Origin: Hymenobacter glacieicola
GTDB taxonomy: Bacteria; Bacteroidota; Bacteroidia; Cytophagales; Hymenobacteraceae
Length of the DNA: 64,000 nucleotides
NCBI RefSeq assembly: GCF_014640315.1
Contig: NZ_BMGS01000003.1
Span: 372,001-436,000, forward strand
Direction of reading: 5' to 3'
Shown here: piece by piece, positions 8,527 to 15,920 of the stretch
How the letters are laid out: each line of letters opens with the position of its first letter
Position numbering within the stretch: the stretch's first letter is position 1
The notes under the pieces: generated by a model
What the model was told of the DNA's origin: nothing
Seen by the model: only the letters and a program-made list of their open reading frames with translations
Database searches by the model: none
Made by a program: the position numbers and the translations under genes

Positions 8527-9117
8527 ATGCAGTCCATCATCTTCTTTGGCGACTCGCTCACGGCCGGTTACCAGCTCCGCGCCAGCGAGTCGTTTCCCTC
8601 CCGCATTCAGGAAAAAATTGACGCATTGCATCTGCCTTACAAAGCCTATAACTACGGCGTCAGCGGCGAAACCACGGCCGGGGGCCGGCAGCGCATCAGC
8701 TCGGTACTGAGCCGCTTCGAGAAAATCGACGTGTTCGTGCTGGAGCTCGGCGCCAACGACGGCCTGCGCGGGATTCCCGTCCGCGAAACCACCCAGAACT
8801 TGCAGTACATTCTCGACGAAGTAAAACGAAAGCACCCCGAGGCCCGCGTGGTGCTGGTGGGCCTGGAGTTTCCCTTCGACCTGGGGCCGCTGGCAACGTT
8901 GGGCGGCGGACGCATGGGGCATTACGCGCAGGAGTTCAAGGCCCTGTTCCGCCAGCTGGCCGAAAAAAATGAGGTCGACTTCGTGCCCTTCCTGCTCCAC
9001 GGTGTCATTGGCCAGCGCCACCTCAACCTCCCCGACGGCGTACACCCCAACGCCGAGGGCCAGAAGATTCTGGCCAGTAATGTGTGGGCCGTGTTAGAAA
9101 GCGTGATTCGACCGTAA
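8527..9117 (+). CDS. TesA-like arylesterase / SGNH hydrolase
   Basis: A 196-residue GDSL (SGNH) hydrolase. All four blocks are visible: GDSLTAGY near residue 8 (catalytic Ser), GVSGETTAGG (oxyanion Gly), ELGANDGLRG (oxyanion Asn) and DGVHPNAEG near the C terminus (catalytic Asp and His). This arrangement matches the TesA/arylesterase group, which hydrolyses short acyl esters or thioesters. Unlike E. coli TesA there is no signal peptide, so it is predicted to be cytoplasmic. It is a monocistronic plus-strand gene, divergent from thioredoxin and convergent with the phosphorylase gene. The physiological substrate is unknown. Confidence 0.88.
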   Translation: MQSIIFFGDSLTAGYQLRASESFPSRIQEKIDALHLPYKAYNYGVSGETTAGGRQRISSVLSRFEKIDVFVLELGANDGLRGIPVRETTQNLQYILDEVKRKHPEARVVLVGLEFPFDLGPLATLGGGRMGHYAQEFKALFRQLAEKNEVDFVPFLLHGVIGQRHLNLPDGVHPNAEGQKILASNVWAVLESVIRP

Positions 9118-9159
9118 AACAGCCCTAACCCTGGCGGCAGACCTCTCGCTTAAGGCGAG

Positions 9160-9250
9160 AAGGCCCACCGCCATCCTTCCTGGCTAATGTGCTACCTCCC
9201 TGGAACGGGACAAGCCCTTCCCTCCGTGCTGGAAGGAAGGGCTTGTCTGG
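9160..9250. repeat. Copy B of the duplicated intergenic block with terminator hairpin
   Basis: It aligns with 7337-7430. The hairpin arms are GACAAGCCCTTCC (9209-9221) and GGAAGGGCTTGTC (9235-9247). As in copy A, it lies between a plus-strand and a minus-strand gene and is followed by a 'cacttcatcactaactcacc'-like spacer (9312-9350), which resembles 7489-7515. Confidence 0.7.
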
Positions 9251-9340
9251 TTATCAGGCCTCTGGCAAATAAGACGAAGGATGGTTTCGGCTCCGCCTCG
9301 CCAAGACAACACCTCACTTCATCACTAACTCACCAAATCA

Positions 9341-10993
9341 CTACTTCACCTTATACATCCGCTCGTAGTATTCGGTGGCCATGCGGTGCGACTCGAACTC
9401 GGGCTCTACCTCGCGCATACCGGTTTTTACCACTTCCAGGAATTTCTCCGGCTGACTGTAGTAAAGCGGGATGATTTCGTTTTCCAGCACGTCCAGCACG
9501 TTGGTCGCCTCGATGTCGTCCTTCACGTGGTCGGGCTGGCTGATGTCGGTGTGCTCGATGAGGAAGCCGTTTTCGCCGTGGCGCACGAACTCCGGAATCC
9601 AGCCGTCGGCAATGCTCAGGGAGGCCGAGGCGTTCATGGCGGCCGTCATGCCCGAGGTACCGGAGGCCTCGCGGGGGTAGCGGGGGGTGTTCAGCCAGAT
9701 ATCGGAACCCTTTTTCAGGGCCGCCGACAACCCTAGCTCGTAGCCCGTGAGCACGGCGCAGGTTTTCAGGTTTTTGGTTTTGGCGATGATGTCGTTAAAC
9801 AAGCCGATTGCGCCGAAGTCCTTGGGGTAGGGTTTGCCCGCCCAAATAACCTGCACTGGCCGGTCCTGGCTGTTTACGATGTCCAGGAACCGCTCAAAGT
9901 GACGCAGAATCAGGTCGGCGCGCTTGTAGCCGGCAAAGCGCCGGGCCCATACCACGGTCAGCACCTCGGGGTCAAGCAGGGTCCCGGTTTGGTCGGCCAC
10001 GATGTCGAACAGTTGCTTTTTCAGCTCCCGCTTCCGGGCTTTCAGGGCCTGGTCGTCACCGGCTTCGAGGGCGGCGTGCAGGGCCTGGTCGCGCCAGTAG
10101 GTGCCGTTCTGGGAGTTGGTGATGGCAATGATAGGACTGATGCCCTGATAGCCTCCCCACATGTCGTTGGCTACCTCGCCGTGCACCTTGGAAACGCCGT
10201 TGGAAATGCGCGCGAAACGCAGGGCCGTGAGCGTATAGTTCAGACTCTCATTTTCCACCAGCCCAAGGCGATACACTTCCTCCAGGGGCACATTGCCGAA
10301 GAACGACATCTTGTGCAGCAGCTTTACGGGGTGCTCCTCGTTGCCGGCCAGCTCAGGGGTGTGGGTCGTGAAAACCAGGCGCTTGCGCACCTCGTCCTGG
10401 CTGCGGCCGTGCTTGTCGTAGAGGTAGAAGGCCAGGGGTAGGCCGTGGCCTTCGTTGAGGTGGTACACCTCCGTCTGGCGACCCAGCAGATCGAGCAGCT
10501 TGCCGCCGCCGACGCCCAGCAGAATGCTCTGGGCCACGCGGGCGGCCGTGTCGGCGTCGTAGAGGTGGTGGGAGATGGTGCGCGAGAGGTAGTCGTTCTC
10601 CGGAATGTCGGTGGTCAGGAAGAACATGGGGGCCGTCCCGAACGTGTCGGGGGCCAGGTACAGGGCCTTTACCAGCACCTGCGCGTTGTGAATCTCGATG
10701 GGGAACACTAGGCCGGTATCCTGCAGGAAGCTGTAGTGCTTGAGGCGGAAGTCGGCGCGCATGCTCTGGTCTTCGTTGCGGCCCTGGTCGTAGTAACCAA
10801 ACGACCATAGTATGCTGATACCCACCAGGTTTTGCTTGAGCTCATACACGGAGCGCATGTGGGAGCCAGCCAGGAAGCCCAGGCCACCGGAGTAGGTTTT
10901 GAGCGCCTGGTCGAGCGCAAATTCCATGGAAAAATACGCGGCCGGCGTGCTGAACTCGGGGGCCGGGGTGTACATCTGAAAGTCAAATGCCAT
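9341..10993 (-). CDS. Alpha-glucan phosphorylase homologue (GT35), PLP-lysine position occupied by Thr
   Basis: A 550-residue GT-B protein of the short alpha-glucan phosphorylase type. The N terminus has AYFSMEFAL followed by YSGGLGFLAGSHMRS, typical of archaeal-type phosphorylases, and the C-terminal half has WAGKPYPKD and TPRYPREASGTSGM. The family normally reads EASGTSGMK, with Lys forming the Schiff base to pyridoxal phosphate; here residue 450 is Thr (codon ACG, 9644-9646). The usual MNG that follows is MNA. Either it uses PLP differently, it is a non-phosphorolytic glucan-binding relative, or the substitution is normal for its clade. The enzyme is cytoplasmic, with no signal peptide. 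It is divergent from the lipoprotein and amylase genes and fits the degradation of imported maltodextrin or stored glycogen. Confidence 0.82.
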   Translation of the reverse strand: MAFDFQMYTPAPEFSTPAAYFSMEFALDQALKTYSGGLGFLAGSHMRSVYELKQNLVGISILWSFGYYDQGRNEDQSMRADFRLKHYSFLQDTGLVFPIEIHNAQVLVKALYLAPDTFGTAPMFFLTTDIPENDYLSRTISHHLYDADTAARVAQSILLGVGGGKLLDLLGRQTEVYHLNEGHGLPLAFYLYDKHGRSQDEVRKRLVFTTHTPELAGNEEHPVKLLHKMSFFGNVPLEEVYRLGLVENESLNYTLTALRFARISNGVSKVHGEVANDMWGGYQGISPIIAITNSQNGTYWRDQALHAALEAGDDQALKARKRELKKQLFDIVADQTGTLLDPEVLTVVWARRFAGYKRADLILRHFERFLDIVNSQDRPVQVIWAGKPYPKDFGAIGLFNDIIAKTKNLKTCAVLTGYELGLSAALKKGSDIWLNTPRYPREASGTSGMTAAMNASASLSIADGWIPEFVRHGENGFLIEHTDISQPDHVKDDIEATNVLDVLENEIIPLYYSQPEKFLEVVKTGMREVEPEFESHRMATEYYERMYKVK

Positions 10994-11371
10994 AAAGCAA
11001 GAGGGGCTGAATGAGAGAACGGGCGGTAGGTCCGCCCGTGCGAGTAAGCGTACGAATTCGCACCCAAAAAAAGCGGAAAAGTGTGGACTCTACGGTCCGG
11101 ATGGAGGCTATAGGGGCAAAATGCAAATCAGCCATTAGTAATAAGCAAAAAAGCATCATTGGCCTTGCACTGCCAGGATAGGGTTACTCTAAATCTAACC
11201 GATCGGCTATTGCTTGACAGACTGAATACAATTTTGGCGTAAGGCTTTCTGTTTCTGCTGCTTTTGTAACAATTACATAATATTAGACAGCCGAGCTGTG
11301 GGTTACCGTCGCGGTAGCTTTGTGGCTCGGACATCAGTTCCTTTCCATCTTTCACAACCCACACCTCTTTT
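10994..11371. promoter_or_regulatory. Divergent promoter region of the glucan island
   Basis: A 378-base region between divergent genes. TAGCTTTG at 11315-11322 is a perfect TAnnTTTG element for the plus-strand lipoprotein, giving a leader of about 45 bases; a TTG at -33 is not obvious. An 8-bp hairpin (ACGGGCGG 11019-11026, CCGCCCGT 11032-11039) lies in the phosphorylase leader. The middle (11110-11290) is AT-rich with no gene seen. Confidence 0.55.
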
Positions 11372-12817
11372 ATGCGCTACCCCCTGCGCTGGCTGGCAGC
11401 CTCCCTGCTGAGCCTTTCTGTTCTGTCCTGCGCCCAGCAGGAAAACCTGCCGGCTCCACTTTCCACCACCAGCATCAGCGCCGATGTAAGTAGCGCGGGC
11501 TTCCCCGAAGGCTTCGAAACCGGCACGAAAACCGCTTACACCACTGGCTCCGTGACCCTGGGTTCCGGCTCCTGGACCCTGAATGACGCCCTGCTGGGTA
11601 ATACCACCGCCGACCCCAAAACAGGCGCGCAATCAGTGCGTATCCGCAACGTGGGCTCCCTCACGATGAACTTTAACGCTACCACCGGCGCGGGGGTAGT
11701 AACCGTGCAGCACGCCGTGTACGGCACCGACGCCAGCTCGCAGTGGGAGCTGTGGGTAAGCCAGAACAGCGGCTCCTCCTATACCAAAGTCGGTAGCACC
11801 GTTACCACCAGCAGCTCAACGCTTAGCACCGCCTCGTTCACGGTAAACCTGAGCGGCAACATCCGGCTGCAAATCCGCAAGACCTCAGGCGGTACCAACC
11901 GCATCAACATTGATAACGTGACGATGGAGCAGTACGGCTCCGGCACTACCACTCCGCCGCCCACCACTGGCGCCAAGAAGTTTCTGTTCGATGCCTCGCA
12001 CGGAGAGTTGGCGGGCAACGCCGACTGGGTATTGGATGTGGACGGCGGCCTGACTCCGCGCTACCCTTCGCCGGCCCAGAGCGGTATCACCAGCACCACC
12101 GCCGAAACCTACTGGACGGGTGCCGTTTCGGCCTGGGGCGTGGCCCTGGTGAAGCTGGGCCACTCGGTAGAGCAGCTGCCTACGGGCACGGCCATTAGCT
12201 ACGGCAACGCCAGTAACCCCCAGGATTTGAGCAACTACAGCGTGTTCGTGGTAGATGAGCCCAACATCGTATTCACGGCGGCTGAGAAAACGGCTATTCT
12301 GCAGTTCGTGCAGAACGGCGGCGGCTTGTTCATGATTTCGGACCACGACATTTCAGACCGCAACAACGACGGCTGGGACTCGCCCGACATCTGGAACGAC
12401 CTGATGCAGAACAACTCCGTGAAAGCCAACCCCTTTGGTTTCAGCGTGAACCTGGATAACATCGTGGAAAACAGCACCAACACGCTGGCCTCCACGACCA
12501 ACCCCATCATGAACGGCTCCCAGGGTCGGGTGTCGCAGCTGTCCTTCCACAACGGCGCTACCATGACCCTCTCGCCCACGGCCAACAGCACAGTGCAGGG
12601 CTTGGTGTGGCGCACCTCGGCTACTCAAGGCAACAGCTTGGCCATGGCCGCCAGCAGCACCTTTGGCACGGGCCGCGTGGTCATCATCGGCGACTCCTCG
12701 CCGGCCGATGACGGTACCGGTTCGCCCGGCAACACCGTCTACGACGGCTGGAATGAGAACGTAAGCCACGCCCGCCTGCACCTGAACGCCTCGCTGTGGC
12801 TGGCCAAGCTGCAGTAA
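11372..12817 (+). CDS. Secreted lipoprotein with beta-sandwich and amidotransferase-like domain
   Basis: A 481-residue lipoprotein. The signal peptide ends at a lipobox with Cys20 (SVLSC). Residues about 40-190 form a Thr/Ser-rich beta-sandwich (GFPEGFETGTKTAYTTGSV start, INIDNVTMEQY end), a module common at the N terminus of Bacteroidetes surface proteins. A PPPTT linker follows. Residues about 200-481 (FLFDASHGELAGNADWVLD, then a FMISDHD segment and VVIIGDSSPADDG) resemble class-I-amidotransferase-like or DUF4350/ThuA-like folds, but no Cys-His-Glu triad is evident. The function is not known. It lies between the phosphorylase and amylase genes with its own promoter and a strong terminator behind it, so a role in glucan binding is only a guess. 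Confidence 0.7.
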   Translation: MRYPLRWLAASLLSLSVLSCAQQENLPAPLSTTSISADVSSAGFPEGFETGTKTAYTTGSVTLGSGSWTLNDALLGNTTADPKTGAQSVRIRNVGSLTMNFNATTGAGVVTVQHAVYGTDASSQWELWVSQNSGSSYTKVGSTVTTSSSTLSTASFTVNLSGNIRLQIRKTSGGTNRINIDNVTMEQYGSGTTTPPPTTGAKKFLFDASHGELAGNADWVLDVDGGLTPRYPSPAQSGITSTTAETYWTGAVSAWGVALVKLGHSVEQLPTGTAISYGNASNPQDLSNYSVFVVDEPNIVFTAAEKTAILQFVQNGGGLFMISDHDISDRNNDGWDSPDIWNDLMQNNSVKANPFGFSVNLDNIVENSTNTLASTTNPIMNGSQGRVSQLSFHNGATMTLSPTANSTVQGLVWRTSATQGNSLAMAASSTFGTGRVVIIGDSSPADDGTGSPGNTVYDGWNENVSHARLHLNASLWLAKLQ

Positions 12818-12860
12818 ACTGCCCGCGGGTGCTTACTGATTGCTAAGCGCCTGTTACCTG

Positions 12861-12902
12861 AAAAGCCCCGCTGCTGGCAGTTGCCAACGGTGGGGCTTTT
12901 TT
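12861..12902 (+). terminator. Rho-independent terminator after the lipoprotein gene
   Basis: AAAAGCCCC and GGGGCTTTTTT pair around an inner TGGCA/TGCCA stem. A run of T follows. Confidence 0.85.
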
Positions 12903-13091
12903 GGCTTCTTGCTTTCATCGGAGTCAGGCATGTACAACCCTATTGCTACCCTGAAACCTGGGCTCAACCTAAATCCATCAATACGGCACCGCAAATCAGT
13001 CAATACGTCACCATTTCGGGGAACTTCAGCAGTAGCGTCTGGGCTTGGTGGTGCGTACCTTGCCTGTTCCGTTTCCTGTTCCCACTCGCGT

Positions 13092-14996
13092 ATGATTTCT
13101 GCCCGATTTCTGCCCCTGCTAGCTGGCACCTTGCTAGCCACCACCGCGCCGGCCCTGGCCAGCGCGCCCGCCGCCCCCGTTGCTACCCCCGCCCCAGCCG
13201 CCAAGGCCGCCGGCATTCAGCGCATCGACCCGACCTTCTGGTGGGTAGGCATGAAAAACCCTAAGCTGCAGCTGCTAGTGCACGGCCCCGGCATTGCCAG
13301 CAGCGCCGCCACCCTTAAGGCCTACGAGGGCGTAACCCTGGATGGGGTGCAGAAGCTGGAAAGCCCGAACTACCTGCTGCTTAACCTCACCATCAGCCCC
13401 GCGGCCAAGCCCGGCAAGCTACAGCTGGAGTTCAAGGGTGATAAAAAACAGACTTACAGCTACGAGCTGCGCCAGCGCACTACCCCCGGCAACCAACAGA
13501 AAGTGCAGGGCCTGACGCAGCAGGACTTCATTTACTTCCTGATGCCGGACCGCTTCTCGAACGGCGACCCGAAGAACGACTACATCAAGGGGATGCGCGC
13601 CCCCAAAGTTGCCCGCGACTCGATGTACGCCCGCCACGGCGGCGACCTGAAGGGCATCGAAAACCACTTCGACTACCTCAAGAGTCTGGGCGCCACGGCT
13701 ATCTGGATGACGCCGGTGACGGAAAACGACATGCCCAAGGCCAGCTACCACGGCTACGCCCTCACCGACTACTACAACACGGACCGCCGCTACGGCACCC
13801 TGGAGGAGTACAAGCAGTTTGTGGACCGCGCCCACCAGAACGGGCTGAAAGTGGTGCACGACGTGGTGCTCAACCACATGGGTAGCAAAAACTACCTGTT
13901 CCTGGATCAGCCCGCCAAGGACTGGTTTAACCAGTGGCCCAAGTTCACGCGCAGCAACTACAACTCCTCAGCCCTCAACGACCCGTATGGCTCGGAGCTG
14001 GACCGCAGCCTCTACAACCGCGGCTGGTTTGACACGACCATGCCCGACGTAAACCAGAGCAACCCGCTGGTGGCTACCTACCTGATTCAGAACTTCCTGT
14101 GGTGGGTGGAGTACACCGGTCTTGATGCCTACCGCATCGACACCTACCCCTACTCCGACCCTAAGTTTCTGATGCAGTGGGGCCAGGCTCTGAATGACGA
14201 GTTTCCCAACCTGTTCAAGTTTGGCGAGGCCTGGGTGGGTAGCACGGCCCAGCAGGCCTTCTTCGCCCGCAACATCTTCCAGCCCGTGGACGGGTTTAAG
14301 TCCAACCTGGAGTCGGTGTTTGACTTTCAGTCGCAGGGAGCCATTCACGACGCGCTGCGGGGCGACAATGGCAACATGAACCGCCTGTACGAAGCCTTAC
14401 AGGGCGACTGGATGTACGAGGATGCCACCCGCAACGTAACCTTCCTCGACAACCACGACATGAGCCGCTTCTACTCCGTGATAGGGGAGGACTTTGCCAA
14501 GTACAAAATGGGCGTGGCCTGGCTGCTGACGACCCGCGGCATTCCGCAGCTCTACTACGGCACCGAGGTGCTGATGAAGAACTTCTCGAACCCCGACGGG
14601 CTGGTGCGCGAGGACTTCCCCGGCGGCTTTGCCGGCGACCAGAAAAACTACTTCACGGCCGCCGGCCGCACGGGCCAGGCCGGTGAGGCGTTCACCTACC
14701 TGAGCACGCTGGCCAACTACCGCAAAACGCACCCGGTAGTGGCCACCGGCAAGCTCATGCAGTTCATTCCGCAGGACGGCGTGTACACCTACTTCCGCTA
14801 CAACGACCAGGGCCAGGCCGTGATGGTGATGCTCAACGGCAGCAAAGACGAGAAGACGGTGGATGGCGCCCGGTTTGCCGAACGCACCAACGGCTTTAGC
14901 TCCGGCACCGAAATTACCACGGGCGCTACCCTAAGCAGCCTCGCCAGCTTCAAAATTCCGGCCCGCACGGCGTGGGTAGTGGAGCTGAAAAAGTAG
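13092..14996 (+). CDS. Exported GH13 alpha-amylase / cyclomaltodextrinase-neopullulanase type
   Basis: A 634-residue GH13 enzyme with a signal peptide (residues 1-24, ALA-SA cleavage region). Residues about 40-130 form an N-terminal beta domain like Cyc-maltodext_N. The catalytic barrel follows: region I VVHDVVLNH (254-262), nucleophile D350 in YRID, acid/base E379 in FGEAW, and transition-state Asp D456 in FLDNHD. A beta-sheet C domain ends at ARTAWVVELKK. The family cleaves maltodextrins, cyclodextrins or pullulan; the export signal suggests a periplasmic SusA-like role. The ATG at 13092 starts the signal peptide; the open frame upstream covers the previous terminator and is not coding. A second GH13 gene follows after an SDR gene. 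Confidence 0.92.
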   Translation: MISARFLPLLAGTLLATTAPALASAPAAPVATPAPAAKAAGIQRIDPTFWWVGMKNPKLQLLVHGPGIASSAATLKAYEGVTLDGVQKLESPNYLLLNLTISPAAKPGKLQLEFKGDKKQTYSYELRQRTTPGNQQKVQGLTQQDFIYFLMPDRFSNGDPKNDYIKGMRAPKVARDSMYARHGGDLKGIENHFDYLKSLGATAIWMTPVTENDMPKASYHGYALTDYYNTDRRYGTLEEYKQFVDRAHQNGLKVVHDVVLNHMGSKNYLFLDQPAKDWFNQWPKFTRSNYNSSALNDPYGSELDRSLYNRGWFDTTMPDVNQSNPLVATYLIQNFLWWVEYTGLDAYRIDTYPYSDPKFLMQWGQALNDEFPNLFKFGEAWVGSTAQQAFFARNIFQPVDGFKSNLESVFDFQSQGAIHDALRGDNGNMNRLYEALQGDWMYEDATRNVTFLDNHDMSRFYSVIGEDFAKYKMGVAWLLTTRGIPQLYYGTEVLMKNFSNPDGLVREDFPGGFAGDQKNYFTAAGRTGQAGEAFTYLSTLANYRKTHPVVATGKLMQFIPQDGVYTYFRYNDQGQAVMVMLNGSKDEKTVDGARFAERTNGFSSGTEITTGATLSSLASFKIPARTAWVVELKK

Positions 14997-15003
14997 GATT
15001 CGG

Positions 15004-15033
15004 GAGGGGCCCCGGGAACCACCGGGGCCCCTC
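15004..15033 (+). terminator. GC-rich hairpin after first GH13 gene
   Basis: GAGGGGCCCCGG and CCGGGGCCCCTC form a 12-bp perfect stem around a 6-base loop, starting 8 bases after the stop codon. There is no T run, so it is an mRNA-end or weak terminator. Confidence 0.65.
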
Positions 15034-15087
15034 GCTACTTATGCAGTACTACCTGGTACTATTTTCAGCTTAAACTTGACTCATACT

Positions 15088-15795
15088 ATGACCGACCTAA
15101 CCAATCAAGTAGCCATAGTAACCGGTGCCAGTCGGGGTATTGGCCGCGCCATTGCGCTGCTGCTGGCCTTGCAGGGCGCGAAAGTGGTGGCCGTGGCCCG
15201 CAGCGCCGACGAGCTGGAGGAGCTTAACGCCAAAACCCAGGGCCTGGCCATTCCGGCCGACGTAGCCGACGAGGCCGACGCCGACCACATTGTAACCGAG
15301 ACGCTGAGCCGCTTCGGCCGCCTCGATATTCTGGTCTGCAATGCTGGCGTGGGCTCGTTTAACCTGCTGGAAAATTTCGAGTCGGCGGAATGGGACCGAA
15401 TCTTTGATGTAAACGTGAAAGGCACCTTCCTGATGTGCAAGGCCGTGGTGCCCCACTTCAAAGCCCAGGGCCACGGCCACGTGGTAGCCATTGCCTCCGA
15501 TGTAGCCCGGCGCACCTTTGAGCACGGCACCGTATACGGGGCCAGCAAATACGCCCAGGATGCCCTACTCGGCTCCCTACGTAAGGAAGTACGGCCCCAC
15601 GGCGTGAAAGTCAGCACCATTTATCCCGGCCTCGTCGACACGTACTTTAATGAGTCGAAGCCCGGCGGCGTGGAAGCCGAGAAAACCCACCTCAAGCCCT
15701 CCGATGTGGCTCAGGCCGTGCGCTACGTGCTGGAGGCGCCAGCCCACGTGGTGGTCGATGAGTTGATGCTGCACCCCGTAACCCAGGAATGGTAA
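15088..15795 (+). CDS. Short-chain dehydrogenase/reductase
   Basis: A 235-residue classical SDR. The cofactor motif TGASRGIG is at residues 12-19, NAG follows strand 4, and the tetrad is N109, S137, Y150 and K154 (YGASK). VARSAD after strand 2, without an acidic residue at its end, points to NADPH. It resembles sepiapterin-reductase or 3-ketoacyl-ACP-reductase-like proteins; the substrate cannot be assigned. The ATG at 15088 is preferred over the in-frame TTG at 15076. It lies between two amylase genes on the same strand, so it may belong to the sugar island, but nothing in its sequence proves that. Confidence 0.87.
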   Translation: MTDLTNQVAIVTGASRGIGRAIALLLALQGAKVVAVARSADELEELNAKTQGLAIPADVADEADADHIVTETLSRFGRLDILVCNAGVGSFNLLENFESAEWDRIFDVNVKGTFLMCKAVVPHFKAQGHGHVVAIASDVARRTFEHGTVYGASKYAQDALLGSLRKEVRPHGVKVSTIYPGLVDTYFNESKPGGVEAEKTHLKPSDVAQAVRYVLEAPAHVVVDELMLHPVTQEW

Positions 15796-15799
15796 GCTG

Positions 15800-15892
15800 G
15801 TGAGATGGTGAACTAGTGAGTTTGCTGTTCCGCCAGCCTATCTGCGCGGTTTGCACAGGTAGAACAGCAAACTCACCAGTTCACCATCTCAC
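15800..15892. repeat. 31-bp-arm hairpin between SDR and second GH13 gene
   Basis: Left arm 15800-15830 and right arm 15862-15892 are inverted copies with one mismatch around a 31-base loop. The arms are built from short GGTGAGAT/GGTGAACT-like units. It could act as terminator or mRNA processing site; it lacks the T run of an intrinsic terminator. Confidence 0.7.
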
Positions 15893-15920
15893 TAGTTCAC
15901 CATTTCCTACCTTGCTTTGT

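Noticed and set aside
12840..13091. Longer start for the first GH13 enzyme
   Set aside because: The extension reads through the preceding terminator, and a proper signal peptide begins at the ATG at 13092.
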